Below, one piece after another: positions 49,191 through 58,169 of a stretch of 64,000 bases of DNA; within the stretch, counting starts at the first letter, position 1; every line of letters starts with the position of its first letter. The position numbers were made by a program, and so were the translations under genes. The DNA comes from Propionibacteriaceae bacterium ZF39 (GTDB lineage: Bacteria; Actinomycetota; Actinomycetes; Propionibacteriales; Propionibacteriaceae). The stretch spans positions 3,922,878 to 3,986,877 of the forward strand of contig CP154795.1 of NCBI GenBank assembly GCA_039565995.1. Direction: 5' to 3'. The notes below the pieces were generated by a model. The model was not told the DNA's origin, searched no databases, and saw nothing but the letters and a program-made list of their open reading frames with translations.

Positions 49191-50018
49191 TCACTCCGCG
49201 AGGAAGTTGGCAACCAACTGGGAGAACTCGCCGGCCTTCTCGATCTGCGTCCAGTGACCACACTGACCATAGACATGGAGCTGGGAGTTGTCGATGAGCT
49301 GGTGGAAGCGATAGGCGTTGTCGAGCGGAATCACCTTGTCGTCGCGGCCGTGCACGATGAGGGTGGGCGCGGTGATGCCGGCGATCTGATCCTCGGGCGT
49401 GGCCAGATCCTCGATGCCGTTCTGGCGGGGTGCGGGGAACATCTGTGAGAAGGACTCGTGGAAGCCGGGACGGATGGACGCCTCATATCTCATCCGGGCC
49501 AGCTCGGCGTTGTTGCCGAGTTCCTCCGACCAGGCGAAGACCTTCATGAGTTCCTGCATGTTCTCCAGCGACGGGTCATAGCCCCACACCGCGTCGAGGC
49601 CGTCGGTCAGCGGGAACGAGATCCCGGCAGCGCCCATGAGGATCAGCTTGTCGATGCGCTCGGGCTGATGGACGGCCATCGAGATGGCGAGGCCACCGCC
49701 GAAGGAGTTCCCGACAAGGGAGAACTTCTCGAGGCCGAGCGCATCCGCGAACCCGAGCAGGTGGGTGCGCCAGTTCTCCATGTTGTATTCGTAGCCGTCT
49801 GGCCGATCCGTGAAACCGAACCCGACGATGTCAGGCGCGATGACGTCGTAGCGCTCAGCCAGCGACGGCAGGATCAGACGCCAGTTGGCCCAAGCCGACA
49901 CGCCGGGGCCGGAGCCGTGGATCAGGAACACGGGCTCGCCGGAACCCATCCGGTGGTAGTTCGTGGTGATGCCGTTGACGTCGATCGACTGACCGATTTC
50001 AGGATTCTCTTCCGCCAT
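49191..50018 (-). CDS. Alpha/beta hydrolase, meta-cleavage-product hydrolase type
   Basis: A 275-residue alpha/beta hydrolase. The oxyanion region is HGSGPGVSAWANW, the nucleophile elbow is GNSFGG, the acid is in HGRDDKVIP, and the catalytic histidine is in CGHWTQIEK. This layout matches carbon-carbon hydrolases such as 2-hydroxymuconic semialdehyde hydrolase (XylF/TodF/BphD). No aromatic-ring dioxygenase genes are nearby, so the real substrate is uncertain. An OsmC gene lies just upstream on the same strand. Confidence 0.82.
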   Translation of the reverse strand: MAEENPEIGQSIDVNGITTNYHRMGSGEPVFLIHGSGPGVSAWANWRLILPSLAERYDVIAPDIVGFGFTDRPDGYEYNMENWRTHLLGFADALGLEKFSLVGNSFGGGLAISMAVHQPERIDKLILMGAAGISFPLTDGLDAVWGYDPSLENMQELMKVFAWSEELGNNAELARMRYEASIRPGFHESFSQMFPAPRQNGIEDLATPEDQIAGITAPTLIVHGRDDKVIPLDNAYRFHQLIDNSQLHVYGQCGHWTQIEKAGEFSQLVANFLAE

Positions 50019-50034
50019 ATCGGCATCCTATTGA

Positions 50035-50490
50035 TCACGATGCTTCGCGGATAGTCTCCCGAAACGACTGACAGAACTTCACGTTCATCTCGACCGGAGT
50101 TTCCAATTCGAGCGTGCGCGACACCGTGCAGAGCTTCTCGTGCGACAGCTGAAGAACGCGTTCGACCATCGACTTGGCCTCCGCGCCTTCCTGGGTGTCG
50201 GGGAAGCGCATCGAGAAGGTGAGCTGGACGTCCTCCAGATGATTGCCGCCCTCACTCGACTTGGTTGCCTGCACCCCGGCCTTGAAGACCTCGGGCTCGG
50301 CGTGGCGCGTCGTTGCGGAATCCACATCGATTGCGGAACACCCCGCAAGCGCAGCCAGCAGCAACTCCACCGGAGAGAACAAATCGTGGCCGTGGCCCAG
50401 TTCGATCTCGACGCCGTTGCGGTTCATGGCGAGATAGCGGCCCTGAGCCGTTCTGACAAGGTGAACGAAAGCCTGTTGGTTCACAGTCAT
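50035..50490 (-). CDS. OsmC-family protein
   Basis: A 151-residue OsmC/YhfA-type protein. The segment LLLAALAGCSAIDV carries the conserved cysteine expected for peroxidatic activity; a second cysteine near LSHEKLCTVSRTLEL fits the usual pair. It probably reduces organic hydroperoxides or reactive thiol compounds. It is 16 bases upstream of the hydrolase gene and likely shares its transcript. Confidence 0.85.
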   Translation of the reverse strand: MTVNQQAFVHLVRTAQGRYLAMNRNGVEIELGHGHDLFSPVELLLAALAGCSAIDVDSATTRHAEPEVFKAGVQATKSSEGGNHLEDVQLTFSMRFPDTQEGAEAKSMVERVLQLSHEKLCTVSRTLELETPVEMNVKFCQSFRETIREAS

Positions 50491-50655
50491 TGACCTGCTC
50501 CTTTGCGGTCATCGCGTCCCTGCGGCGATTGTAGACCCGCCTCCCTATCAACAGAGGCGTCTTTTGGTGAATGATCCATTGTAGCCGAGTCAAATCTCGG
50601 CATCGCCGCTCGCGACGCCCGTCTCACAGGTCAACTGGCGGGGTCGCCGGTGAGG

Positions 50656-51132
50656 TTACTCGGAGCGAACGACAATGCCGTCGGCATCGGCGTACAGCAC
50701 GTCACCCGGGACAAAATCCACCCCACCGAGGGAGACGACGACATCACGGTCACCGGCACCGGTCTTGGTGGACTTGCGCGGGTTGGTGCCCAAGGCCTTC
50801 ACACCGAATTCCATCTCGCGGATGATCGCGGAATCACGGATCGCCCCGTTCACGACCACGCCGGACCAGCCGCTCGAACGGCCGATCTCGGCGATCACGT
50901 CGCCCACGAGCGCTGTGTGCAGACTGCCGCCACCGTCGATCACGAGCACCCGGCCTTCGCCGGGCTCCGACAGGATCGACTTGAGAAGCGCGTTGTCCTG
51001 GTGGCAACGAACGGTCACGATGCGGCCGGCGAACTGCTCGCGACCGCCCATCGTGCGGAACTGGGTGTCACAACTGCGGACATCAGGGCCGATTTCATCG
51101 ACGAGGTCTGCGGTGCCCTTGGGTTCGATCAT
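50656..51132 (-). CDS. RraA-like protein (aldolase / RNase E regulator family)
   Basis: A 158-residue RraA-fold protein. Family segments are [76 protein letters not shown] and [12 protein letters not shown]. Many actinobacterial members act as 4-hydroxy-4-methyl-2-oxoglutarate/oxaloacetate aldolases rather than RNase E inhibitors; the role here is undecided. The ATG at 51132 overlaps the GNAT gene stop by four bases. Confidence 0.85.
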   Translation of the reverse strand: MIEPKGTADLVDEIGPDVRSCDTQFRTMGGREQFAGRIVTVRCHQDNALLKSILSEPGEGRVLVIDGGGSLHTALVGDVIAEIGRSSGWSGVVVNGAIRDSAIIREMEFGVKALGTNPRKSTKTGAGDRDVVVSLGGVDFVPGDVLYADADGIVVRSE

Positions 51133-51779
51133 GACCGTGAGCCTAGCGACCGATGTGGTTCTCGATGTGCACGTCCGGCCGGTTCGGGCGGAAGAGGGCG
51201 AAGCGGGCGGACGAGGCCGAGCAGTTGCTGCACCGTCGGCATCATGACCGGTGTCCACGTGACGGTGCGGCTGAGATCCAAGCGGTAGCGCGGATGCAGA
51301 GGATTGCTGTCGATCAGTTGGAACCCGGTGGCTTCGAGAAAGCCTGCCGGCGGCACCGCACAGCTGGGCAGGGTGTGCGTGCTCTGGACTTCGAGTGCGC
51401 GGAACGGCGTACGCGCGATCCGCGCAGCGGCAGCCTGGACGAGCTGGCGACCAACGCCTTGCCCGACGTACTCCGGGACGACCCGGAGTGACATCACCAC
51501 CGCAGCGTCCGGGTTGAGCCCATAACCACTCTGGGGGCCTGCCCTGGGGACGTGCAGCGGTGACGTCAGGAGGAGGTAGCCGACGATGTGTTCCACGTGA
51601 AACATTGCGATGCCGCAGAAGCCCCAGTCGCTTTCCGCGGCCCGCGCCCAGGTGGCGGCACCATTCTCACTTTCAAGTCCGACGTATCTTGCAGCGCCCA
51701 ACGGGCAGGTCGGACACGTGGTGGGGAGAGCGTGCAGATCCTGTACGCCGATCCGCCGGATTCTTGCCCTCCCTCTCAT
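51129..51779 (-). CDS. GNAT-family N-acetyltransferase
   Basis: A 216-residue protein with a GNAT core: [24 protein letters not shown] is the acetyl-CoA-binding motif A. The N-terminal portion and a proline/arginine-rich C-terminal tail of about 40 residues flank it. The substrate is unknown. Its coding sequence contains a parS-like site (FHVEH codons at 51589-51604). It overlaps the RraA-like gene and the small membrane protein gene by four bases each. Confidence 0.72.
   Translation of the reverse strand: MRGRARIRRIGVQDLHALPTTCPTCPLGAARYVGLESENGAATWARAAESDWGFCGIAMFHVEHIVGYLLLTSPLHVPRAGPQSGYGLNPDAAVVMSLRVVPEYVGQGVGRQLVQAAAARIARTPFRALEVQSTHTLPSCAVPPAGFLEATGFQLIDSNPLHPRYRLDLSRTVTWTPVMMPTVQQLLGLVRPLRPLPPEPAGRAHREPHRSLGSRS
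51589..51604. promoter_or_regulatory. parS site (15 of 16 matches)
   Basis: TGTTCCACGTGAAACA differs from the consensus TGTTTCACGTGAAACA at one position. It lies within the GNAT gene about 3.5 kb from parAB. Confidence 0.65.
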
Positions 51780-51961
51780 CGCTGCCTCGGGGCCAAGGAG
51801 GACCGCCGCTTTCGGGGCCAGGCGAGACCCACGGCAAACCCGAAGACCAGCGCCAGCACCAGACCCATCAGCAACCAGCCGATTCGACGCGGCGTGGGTT
51901 GCAGGAGATCTTCTTCACCGATCATGGTGACGAAGGGACCTTCATAACGCTGGCTCTTCAT
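51776..51961 (-). CDS. Small single-pass membrane protein
   Basis: A 61-residue protein (MKSQRYEGPFVTMIGEEDLL) with one membrane helix (IGWLLMGLVLALVFGFAVGLAW) and a basic tail. It overlaps the GNAT gene start (ATGA), so it is probably the first gene of a three-gene transcript with GNAT and the RraA-like gene. It is divergent from the SURF1-like gene. I do not recognise it. Confidence 0.55.
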   Translation of the reverse strand: MKSQRYEGPFVTMIGEEDLLQPTPRRIGWLLMGLVLALVFGFAVGLAWPRKRRSSLAPRQR

Positions 51962-52040
51962 AGGCCCATCGTAGAATGGCGGGCACCATGACTGAGACCT
52001 CCGGTGCCCATTCCGTTCGCCCTGATTCGCGGTGGCGCCG

Positions 52041-52886
52041 ATGAACAAGCGCAAACAGCAGGCCATCATCTGGTCGATCGGCATGTTCGTCACGGCCGTG
52101 ATGCTGGGGTTGGGGATCTGGCAAGCCGAAGCGTTCAGCAACTCGGGTCGTGATGCCCTGGTCGCCCGCATGCAGGAGCCGCCGGTCAATCTGCTCGACG
52201 TGGCCCCCGCCGGCCGGGAACCGGGCGATTCGTATGGGCGTGCGGTCACGGCAACGGGGACCTATCTTGCCGAGCAACAACTCCTGATCCCGGTGCCGGG
52301 CGACGAATCACGAGCCCGCGTCCTGACCGCGTTGGAGCTCCCGGACGGCTCAGTCGTCCCGGTGGTGCGGGGTGTTGCGAGTGGTACGCCCAATCCGCCG
52401 CCCCCGGGCCAGGTCACGGTGACCGGCATTTTCCTGCCGAGTGAGGGGGAGCCGGAGCGTGAACTTCCGGAGGGCCAGCTCGGGACCATCCGAATGCCTC
52501 GGATCGCTCAGATGTGGGATCAAGCTCTCGTGCCGGGGTTCATCGTCCAGGACGAGGCAGGAGCTCAGGCCCAGGACATGCCGGCTGCTCATGTGCAGCT
52601 GCCGAGCAACGCGGGTCATGCTCGCAATCAGGGGTATGCCCTGCAATGGTGGATCTTTGCCTTCGCGGCAGTTGCGGCGACTGTGAAGCTGTCCCGCGAT
52701 GCCGCGACGGGCACGGGATTCATGCGCTCCTCTGTGGATGATTCTGGGGACACTGTGGACAAGTCGGGCCTGTTGTCCACAGCCGACGGCTCCGAGACGG
52801 AGAACTGGCCAGTAACGCCAGCGACTACTGTGGAAAAGTCCTCCGGGACGGCGGAGGGTCCGGCCAGAACCGCCGGGACTGACTGA
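52041..52886 (+). CDS. SURF1-family protein (cytochrome oxidase assembly type)
   Basis: A 281-residue SURF1-like protein: an N-terminal membrane helix (QAIIWSIGMFVTAVMLGLGIWQAEAF), a periplasmic domain with VTATGTYLAEQQLLIPV and VVRGVASG, and a second helix at QGYALQWWIFAFAAVAATVKL. SURF1 helps assemble haem-copper oxidases. The C-terminal tail of about 70 residues is low-complexity, and its DNA carries a cluster of DnaA-box-like sequences. I chose ATG 52041; a GTG nine bases upstream is possible. Confidence 0.8.
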   Translation: MNKRKQQAIIWSIGMFVTAVMLGLGIWQAEAFSNSGRDALVARMQEPPVNLLDVAPAGREPGDSYGRAVTATGTYLAEQQLLIPVPGDESRARVLTALELPDGSVVPVVRGVASGTPNPPPPGQVTVTGIFLPSEGEPERELPEGQLGTIRMPRIAQMWDQALVPGFIVQDEAGAQAQDMPAAHVQLPSNAGHARNQGYALQWWIFAFAAVAATVKLSRDAATGTGFMRSSVDDSGDTVDKSGLLSTADGSETENWPVTPATTVEKSSGTAEGPARTAGTD

Positions 52887-52909
52887 GAACAGGACTCGAC
52901 TGTGGATAC
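52733..52909. other. Cluster of five DnaA-box-like sequences in the SURF1 gene 3' end
   Basis: Sites are TGTGGATGA (52733), TGTGGACAA (52754, perfect reverse of TTGTCCACA), TTGTCCACA (52773, perfect), TGTGGAAAA (52829) and TGTGGATAC (52901). TTGTCCACA is the standard DnaA box in actinobacteria. Five in 177 bases, about 11 kb from the expected dnaA, could be a DnaA-titrating or regulatory element. Confidence 0.5.
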
Positions 52910-53324
52910 TCGTGCAGTGCGTGGCGCCCTGACGCGCTACCGGATCATGGCCTACATCGTTGGCGTACTGCTGATCGTCCTCATGTGCATCGGGATGCCC
53001 CTCAAGTACCTGTCGGATCGACAGGATCTGCAACATGTGGGCGGCATCATCAACATGGTGTGTGGCATCGCCCACGGATGGCTCTACATGCTGCTGCTGA
53101 TCGCAGCGGTCTATCTCGGCCTCAAGGTGCGCTGGACCTGGAAGCGTCTGCTCCTGATCGCGCTGGCCGGGACCGTTCCGTTCCTGTCGTTCGTGGCGGA
53201 ACGGTCCGCGACCAAGGACGTCAAGGCCAAACTGGCCCGGGCGGAGGCATCCGCTGCTCAGGCCCGGGTCCCGAGTGATTCGGCGTCGCCGGCTGACCCG
53301 AGCGGTTCAACGCCCTCAACCTGA
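52902..53324 (+). CDS. DUF3817 family membrane protein
   Basis: A 140-residue protein starting with GTG 52902, with about three membrane helices and the family segments RYRIMAYIVGVLLIVL, GIAHGWLYMLLLIAAVYL and LAGTVPFLSFVAER. DUF3817 proteins are small actinobacterial membrane proteins of unknown function, often beside respiratory or transporter genes. A Ser/Ala/Pro tail ends the protein. It is convergent with parB. Confidence 0.85.
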   Translation: MDTRAVRGALTRYRIMAYIVGVLLIVLMCIGMPLKYLSDRQDLQHVGGIINMVCGIAHGWLYMLLLIAAVYLGLKVRWTWKRLLLIALAGTVPFLSFVAERSATKDVKAKLARAEASAAQARVPSDSASPADPSGSTPST

Positions 53325-53339
53325 CACTTACGTCAGGTT
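53318..53339. terminator. Hairpin shared by the convergent DUF3817 and parB ends
   Basis: AACCTGAC (53318-53325) pairs with GTCAGGTT (53332-53339) around a six-base loop. The two stop codons, only three bases apart, lie inside the structure, so it is likely a compact bidirectional terminator. Confidence 0.6.
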
Positions 53340-54251
53340 CATCAGCCCGAGAATGCGATCGAGGTCCTCGTCCGAGGCGAACTCGATGACGATCTTGCCC
53401 TTGGCCCGACCCTGATCGATGCGTGCCCTGGTGTCGAAGTGATCCACCAGACGCTCGGTGAGCTCGGCGACCCGGGGGGAGATCTCCTTGGGGCCTCGGC
53501 TCGCCCGCGGCTCAGCCCCGGTTTCCCCGACGGCGACGATCTCCTCGGTCGCCCGCACTGACAAACCTTCGGCAACGATCCGCTGGGCCAACCGCTCCTG
53601 GGAAGGCTGATCCTCCAGCCGGAGTAGTGCCCGGGCATGGCCTGCGCTGAGAACCCCCGCTGCCACGCGCCGCTGAACCGAGGCCGGGAGTTTGAGCAGC
53701 CGAATCGTGTTCGAGATCTGGGGGCGGGACCGCTTGATTCGGGTGGAGAGCTCCTCATGGGTGCAGTCGAAATCCTCGAGCAGCTGCTGATAGGCGTTGG
53801 CCTCTTCGAGGGGGTTCAGCTGCGCTCGATGCAGGTTCTCCAGCAGCGCGTCGCGAAGCAGATCGTGGTCTTCCGTCTTGCGCACGATGGCAGGGATCGT
53901 GGCCTTGCCGGCCTGCTGGGACGCGCGCCAGCGGCGCTCACCCATCACCAGCTCGAACTGGTTGTCCTCCAGCGGCCGGACCACGATCGGCTGGAGCAGC
54001 CCGACCTCCTCGATCGACTCGACCAGTTCGGCCAGGGCATCCTCGTCAAACTCGGTGCGGGGCTGCTTCGGGTTGGGCACGACGTGATCGACCGGAATCT
54101 CCGCGAAGTACGACCCCTCCGGTGCCCGGCGATAGGACTTCTGGGAGTCGATCACCTCGTCGACCGGCCGATGACGAACCGCACCGGGATCGGTCGACTG
54201 AATGAGCTGACCCAGACCGCGGCCGAGACCACCTCGTCGCTGCACCGTCAT
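53328..54251 (-). CDS. parB: Chromosome-partitioning protein ParB
   Basis: A 307-residue ParB/Spo0J protein. It has the N-terminal [10 protein letters not shown], the CTPase/nuclease-like domain ([36 protein letters not shown]; box GERRWRAS), the helix-turn-helix ([30 protein letters not shown]) and a C-terminal dimerisation domain. It binds parS and loads SMC at the origin. I chose ATG 54251 (MTVQRRGG), which overlaps the parA stop by four bases. Confidence 0.97.
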   Translation of the reverse strand: MTVQRRGGLGRGLGQLIQSTDPGAVRHRPVDEVIDSQKSYRRAPEGSYFAEIPVDHVVPNPKQPRTEFDEDALAELVESIEEVGLLQPIVVRPLEDNQFELVMGERRWRASQQAGKATIPAIVRKTEDHDLLRDALLENLHRAQLNPLEEANAYQQLLEDFDCTHEELSTRIKRSRPQISNTIRLLKLPASVQRRVAAGVLSAGHARALLRLEDQPSQERLAQRIVAEGLSVRATEEIVAVGETGAEPRASRGPKEISPRVAELTERLVDHFDTRARIDQGRAKGKIVIEFASDEDLDRILGLMNLT

Positions 54252-55642
54252 CGGGACTCCTCCTTGCTCGCGCCACGCTGGGCGATCTCCTCTGCTGCAC
54301 GCAAATAGCACACAGCGCCAACAGATTCAGGGTGATAGGTGATGACGGTCTGGCCGTAGCTCGGGGCCTCCGAGATCCGAACAGAACGGGGGATCACCGT
54401 GTGCAGGGTCTGCGCGGCGAAGTGGGCCCGCACCTCGTCGGTCACCTGGGCAGCGAGGCGTGTTCGGGCATCGAACATCGTCAGCAGCACCGTGCTCAAC
54501 TGCAGCTCGTCGTTGAGCTCGCCCTTGACCAGATTGATGGTGTTGACCAGCTGCGATACGCCTTCGAGCGCGTAGTACTCACACTGGATCGGGATCAGGA
54601 TCTCCTTGGCCGCCACGAGAGCATTGAGCGTCAGCAGGCCCAGCGAGGGAGGGCAGTCGAGGAAAATGTAGTCGGCCTCGTTCTCGCGGAGGTACGCCCT
54701 CAGGGCCTTCGTCAGCCGGCTCTCCCGCGCGACAGTTGAGACCAACTCGATCTCAGCTGCAGCCAGGTCGATGGTCGCCGGCAGGACCGACAGGCCCGGC
54801 GCTTCGGGGGAGTCCTGCACCAAATCCGCGATCGGCACGCCATCAAGAAGAGCCTCGTACGTTCCCGGCGTACCCGACTCATGATCGATGCCCAGGGCGG
54901 TGGAAGCGTTGCCCTGAGGATCCAGATCTACGACAAGCACCTTCAGACCGCCCAGCGCGAGGGCCGCAGCCAGGTTGACGGCTGTCGTGGTCTTTCCGAC
55001 ACCGCCCTTCTGGTTGGCCACCACGATGACGCGGGTGTCTGCGGGGGATGGCAGCGGCTCGGCCATCGGTGTTTCACGTGAAACAGCGACATCGGGAACC
55101 GGGGTTTCGCCAGAGATCGTTGCCGCCGAGCCTTCCTCCGGCTCATCGAAACGCGCTCGCTTGGGCCCGGCCGGGGGAATGATCCGTGGCGCGGCGGGAG
55201 TCTCCATGCCCGCCGGAGTGTCCGTGCCCGCCGAGGTCAGCGCGCCCGCCGCAGTCACCGTGTCCGCCGAGGTCACCGCGCCCGCCGAGGTCAGCGCGTC
55301 CGCCGAGGTCAGCGCGTCCGACGAGACCGAGGCCGCCACTCCACCGGACACGACACCATGACTCCCCGCATCGTCGGAACCCGAGGCGGCGTCATCCGAC
55401 AATGGGGTCTCGTCCACCACATCTGATGCGGCTTCCGTCGGTCCGCCGGTTGAGTAGTGAGGGGCGAGGGCGGTAGCAGTCGACGCGGGAGCAACTCCCT
55501 GATCGGCCGCGCTGGGAGCCTGGTGCTCGTCTTCCTGGTCGCTCCTGCCGTCGCTGGCGGGGCCCGTGGGCCAACCCAAACCCTGGGGGACAGGCGCCAA
55601 GTTCTGGGGCCAGCCGAGTCCTCGCTGGTCTGCGACGGTCAT
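54248..55642 (-). CDS. parA: Chromosome-partitioning ATPase ParA with long N-terminal extension
   Basis: A 464-residue ParA/Soj. The ATPase core begins near residue 204 ([25 protein letters not shown], deviant Walker A) and continues with [13 protein letters not shown] and the [13 protein letters not shown] motif. The first 200 residues are a low-complexity extension of the kind seen in actinobacterial ParA. It includes six hexapeptide repeats ([18 protein letters not shown] type) at residues 110-145. A perfect parS lies in the coding sequence at 55070-55085. It forms an operon with parB. Confidence 0.96.
   Translation of the reverse strand: MTVADQRGLGWPQNLAPVPQGLGWPTGPASDGRSDQEDEHQAPSAADQGVAPASTATALAPHYSTGGPTEAASDVVDETPLSDDAASGSDDAGSHGVVSGGVAASVSSDALTSADALTSAGAVTSADTVTAAGALTSAGTDTPAGMETPAAPRIIPPAGPKRARFDEPEEGSAATISGETPVPDVAVSRETPMAEPLPSPADTRVIVVANQKGGVGKTTTAVNLAAALALGGLKVLVVDLDPQGNASTALGIDHESGTPGTYEALLDGVPIADLVQDSPEAPGLSVLPATIDLAAAEIELVSTVARESRLTKALRAYLRENEADYIFLDCPPSLGLLTLNALVAAKEILIPIQCEYYALEGVSQLVNTINLVKGELNDELQLSTVLLTMFDARTRLAAQVTDEVRAHFAAQTLHTVIPRSVRISEAPSYGQTVITYHPESVGAVCYLRAAEEIAQRGASKEESR
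55070..55085. promoter_or_regulatory. Perfect parS site
   Basis: TGTTTCACGTGAAACA matches the universal ParB-binding palindrome at all 16 positions. It lies inside the N-terminal extension of parA, encoding the V-S-R-E-T residues. Confidence 0.95.
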
Positions 55643-55734
55643 GACAGCCTTCCTCTTGACGTGCTGTGCGGTGAGTCAGCGTACCCGAGTCGCGCACCCT
55701 GACCGTCCTCACTGCCTGCACCGGTCATGGCCAT

Positions 55735-55750
55735 GGTTTCACGTGAAACA
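55735..55750. promoter_or_regulatory. parS site upstream of parA (15 of 16 matches)
   Basis: GGTTTCACGTGAAACA deviates from the palindrome only at the second base. It is 93 bases upstream of the parA start, between parA and the HNH gene's 3' exon. Confidence 0.85.
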
Positions 55751-55788
55751 CAAACATGTAGTTCCCACCCCGAACGTCCCTACCATCT

Positions 55789-56013
55789 TCATCTGCGGAG
55801 GATTCCGAATCGGGTGTGGCGTAGGGGTTTGCGGTCGGGGTCCCAGCCTCGGGGTGGGGTGATCACCGGGAGCCGGTCGGGGCCGAGGCGGACATGCCAA
55901 CGGTCCGGGTCGTCGTCATCCCAGGTGTTGTGGCGGCCGGGTTCGCACTTGCGGTGATGCCGGGGACAGAGCAGGACGAGATTGTCGAGGCTGGTGACGC
56001 CGCCGGCCCACCA
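55789..56013 (-). CDS. DUF222/HNH endonuclease gene, 3' exon
   Basis: In the frame set by the intron junction this segment reads WWAGGVTSLDNLVLLCPRHH and continues RKCEPGRHNTW to a TGA at 55789. It is the second half of an HNH motif and the natural continuation of the 5' exon at 58170-59285. It is 75 codons with stop. There is no start of its own, so expression requires splicing of the group II intron between the two parts. Confidence 0.85.
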   Translation of the reverse strand, partial: WWAGGVTSLDNLVLLCPRHHRKCEPGRHNTWDDDDPDRWHVRLGPDRLPVITPPRGWDPDRKPLRHTRFGILRR

Positions 56014-56077
56014 GTGAGGTCGGCCGGGGGCGCGGTTTCCGGATTGCTCCGGATCCGTTTCCCCCGACCGCCTGCCC

Positions 56078-56111
56078 GAACCGGACGTGCGGCTTTCACC
56101 GCATCCGGCTC
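56078..56111 (-). ncRNA. Group II intron domain V
   Basis: The 34-base minus-strand segment starts GAGCCGGATGCGGTGAAAGC, carries the GAAA loop, and closes with GCACGTCCGGTTC. It matches the conserved domain V helix with its catalytic bulge. The RT stop codon falls inside it. Confidence 0.9.
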
Positions 56112-57586
56112 TCCACGAGTTGCGTGGGGTGTGCGTTCGTGCATGGGGCCCAAGGCGTGGGTATCGCGGTTCCCCGATAGCGATAACGAATGATCGTCAT
56201 CGTGGTGGGTTTCCATGGACTCACGCCGTCCTCAGCGCTCGGCCACCATCGATGGATGGTGAAATAGCGCTTTCGGAGCCACTTCGCAGAGCGACGGGGG
56301 TGTCGTTTGCGTAGCCATCGCCAGATGCTCCACCACAGGTGGTGTTGGAGATCGTGGTAGGCCGCGCTGGACGCCCCATGCCGGAAGTAGAGGGCCCACC
56401 CGCGAGTGATACTGCTGAGGCGGCCGAAAACCTCGCTCACGGTGCTACTGGTGATCTGGTCGGTGACGGCGTTGACTTTCCGTCTGATCGAAGCCATCGA
56501 CTTCTGCGACGGATATGTATAGACGTGTCGCCTATTGCTTCCCCTCTGGTAGTGCCGCCGGATGCGGAACCCCAAGAAGTCGAAGCCCTCGTCAATATGG
56601 ACGACCTGGGTCTTCTCCGGCGCGAGCCGGAGACCGACCTCGGCCAGGACGTCGGCGATCTCGTCCCACAAGGCATGCGCATGCTGTTGGTTACCGAAGA
56701 CCAACACCACGAAGTCGTCGGCATACCGGACCAGCCGGTAGGTCGCGCCTCCACGAAGCCGATGTCGATATCGGGCCGTAGCATTGCGCAGCAGTCCTGC
56801 CTTGGTTGCGAAGTGCTCATCCAGCACTCCTAGGGCGAGATTGGCCAGCAGCGGCGAAAGAATGCCGCCCTGGGGGGTGCCGGTGTGGGTCTCTCGGTTG
56901 ACCCCGTTTTCGTCCAGCAGGCCCGCCTTCAAGAACGCCTTCACCAGCGCCAGGACACGCTTGTCCCCGATTCGTCGTCGCAGCCGGTCCATCAGGGCCG
57001 GGTGGTCGATTTCGTCGAAACAAGCTGCAATGTCGCCCTCGAACACCCACTCATAGCCGGTGCGGGCGAACAGGCGGATCTCTTCGATCGCGTCCTGGGC
57101 TCGGCGTTTGGGACGGAACCCATAGCTGCACGGCTGGAAGTCGGCCTCCAAGATTGGTTCCAACACCAGCTTCAAAGATGCCTGCACCACTCGGTCCCGC
57201 ACGGTCGGGATTCCCAACCGGCGGAGCTTTCCTCCGGACTTGGGAATCATCCGCTCCCGCACCGGGAGCGGTTCGAACGTGCGGTTCCGTAGATCGTCGC
57301 GCAGATTGGCCAGGAAACCGTCCACTCCGCGAACGGAGCGTTCAATTTCACGAGCTGTTGCGCCATCAATCCCAGCACTGCGGGCACCCTTGTTACCCCG
57401 GACCCGTTCCCACGCCGTAGCGAGGAAAGCCGGATCCGCCACAAGGTTGAACAGATCATCGAACCGGCGGCTTGAGTCAGCCACCGCCCAACGGTGGAAC
57501 TTGGTCTGAATCCCCAGTACCCGCAGTTCCGCCCTCACCGGGCTTTCCAGCACGACGGCCATATTCATTGCCGTATCTCCTGGCAT
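56096..57586 (-). CDS. ltrA: Group II intron-encoded reverse transcriptase/maturase
   Basis: A 496-residue protein. RT blocks: GNKGARSAGIDG, PLPVRERMIPKSGGKLRRLGIP, QPCSYGFRPKRRAQDAI, GDIAACFDEIDH, TPQGGILSPLLANL and the catalytic RYADDFVVL. The maturase domain X follows (FGRLSSITRGWALYFRH; WKPTTMTIIRYRY). There is no C-terminal HNH endonuclease domain. The C-terminal residues ESRMR are encoded by domain V. AAGGAGG precedes the ATG. It promotes splicing and retrohoming of the intron. Confidence 0.93.
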   Translation of the reverse strand: MPGDTAMNMAVVLESPVRAELRVLGIQTKFHRWAVADSSRRFDDLFNLVADPAFLATAWERVRGNKGARSAGIDGATAREIERSVRGVDGFLANLRDDLRNRTFEPLPVRERMIPKSGGKLRRLGIPTVRDRVVQASLKLVLEPILEADFQPCSYGFRPKRRAQDAIEEIRLFARTGYEWVFEGDIAACFDEIDHPALMDRLRRRIGDKRVLALVKAFLKAGLLDENGVNRETHTGTPQGGILSPLLANLALGVLDEHFATKAGLLRNATARYRHRLRGGATYRLVRYADDFVVLVFGNQQHAHALWDEIADVLAEVGLRLAPEKTQVVHIDEGFDFLGFRIRRHYQRGSNRRHVYTYPSQKSMASIRRKVNAVTDQITSSTVSEVFGRLSSITRGWALYFRHGASSAAYHDLQHHLWWSIWRWLRKRHPRRSAKWLRKRYFTIHRWWPSAEDGVSPWKPTTMTIIRYRYRGTAIPTPWAPCTNAHPTQLVESRMR

Positions 57587-58169
57587 GACAGTGCCTCCTT
57601 CCTAACTCGCTGCCGCCCTTCGCCCTGTGACCGGCTTTCCCGGACTCCGACTACTACGGCGGCTCCGCCCCATCCCGGCACTTCAGCCGACGGTGTGCCT
57701 ATCCCGATGCCCCGGCTGGCTGCCAAGACACCAGGAACGTCACCGGGATGGTTCCCGTGTTCACTTGCTACCGATCGACGAGGGAGGAGCCCAGCTTTAC
57801 CCCGACGGCCCCCACAACTACGCCGCAGACTTTCATCGTGGGCAGTCCGGGCCGATGGCTTCGACCCGGCCGGACGCCGCGCCCAGCCTCCTTGCGACGT
57901 GCACCGCACACCGGCCCCTATCCACCAGATTTGAGCCGGCTCCACTTACCGAGGCTTCACACACTGGTTCCTCGCGTACTCCTTCTCGTCTTGCTCACCG
58001 GACCCGGCCTGTCTGGTGATTCCAGACCGTCCCGACTTTGTCAGGGCTGCTTCCCGCCCAACCCGACACCTCTCGAGTCAGACTGCCCTCAGCTTCACCG
58101 AGCCGCTGCGACGGCACGGCCACGAAGGTCTCTCACCTCCGTTCGGTAAACAAGCGCCTCACGGCGCAC

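Larger units (their letters stand above)
56014..58169 (-). mobile_element. Group II intron inserted in a DUF222/HNH gene
   Basis: Minus-strand element of 2,156 bases. The 5' end begins GTGCG (consensus GUGYG) at 58169 and the 3' end is AC at 56015-56014. An RT/maturase ORF fills domain IV, and a canonical domain V lies at 56078-56111. About 580 bases between the 5' end and the ORF would hold domains I-III. Removing it fuses the host gene in frame at a codon boundary (CAG CCC | TGG TGG). Both exons keep strong HNH similarity, so the insertion looks recent and the intron probably splices. Confidence 0.88.

Noticed and set aside
55197..55330. Tandem 18-base repeats considered as a CRISPR-like array
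   Set aside because: The units are contiguous without spacers and lie in frame inside parA, encoding a hexapeptide repeat. No cas genes are present.
55863..56216. 117-codon minus-strand frame across the intron 3' end
   Set aside because: It crosses domain V and the 3' splice site in a frame different from both the maturase and the host exon, so it cannot be functional coding sequence.
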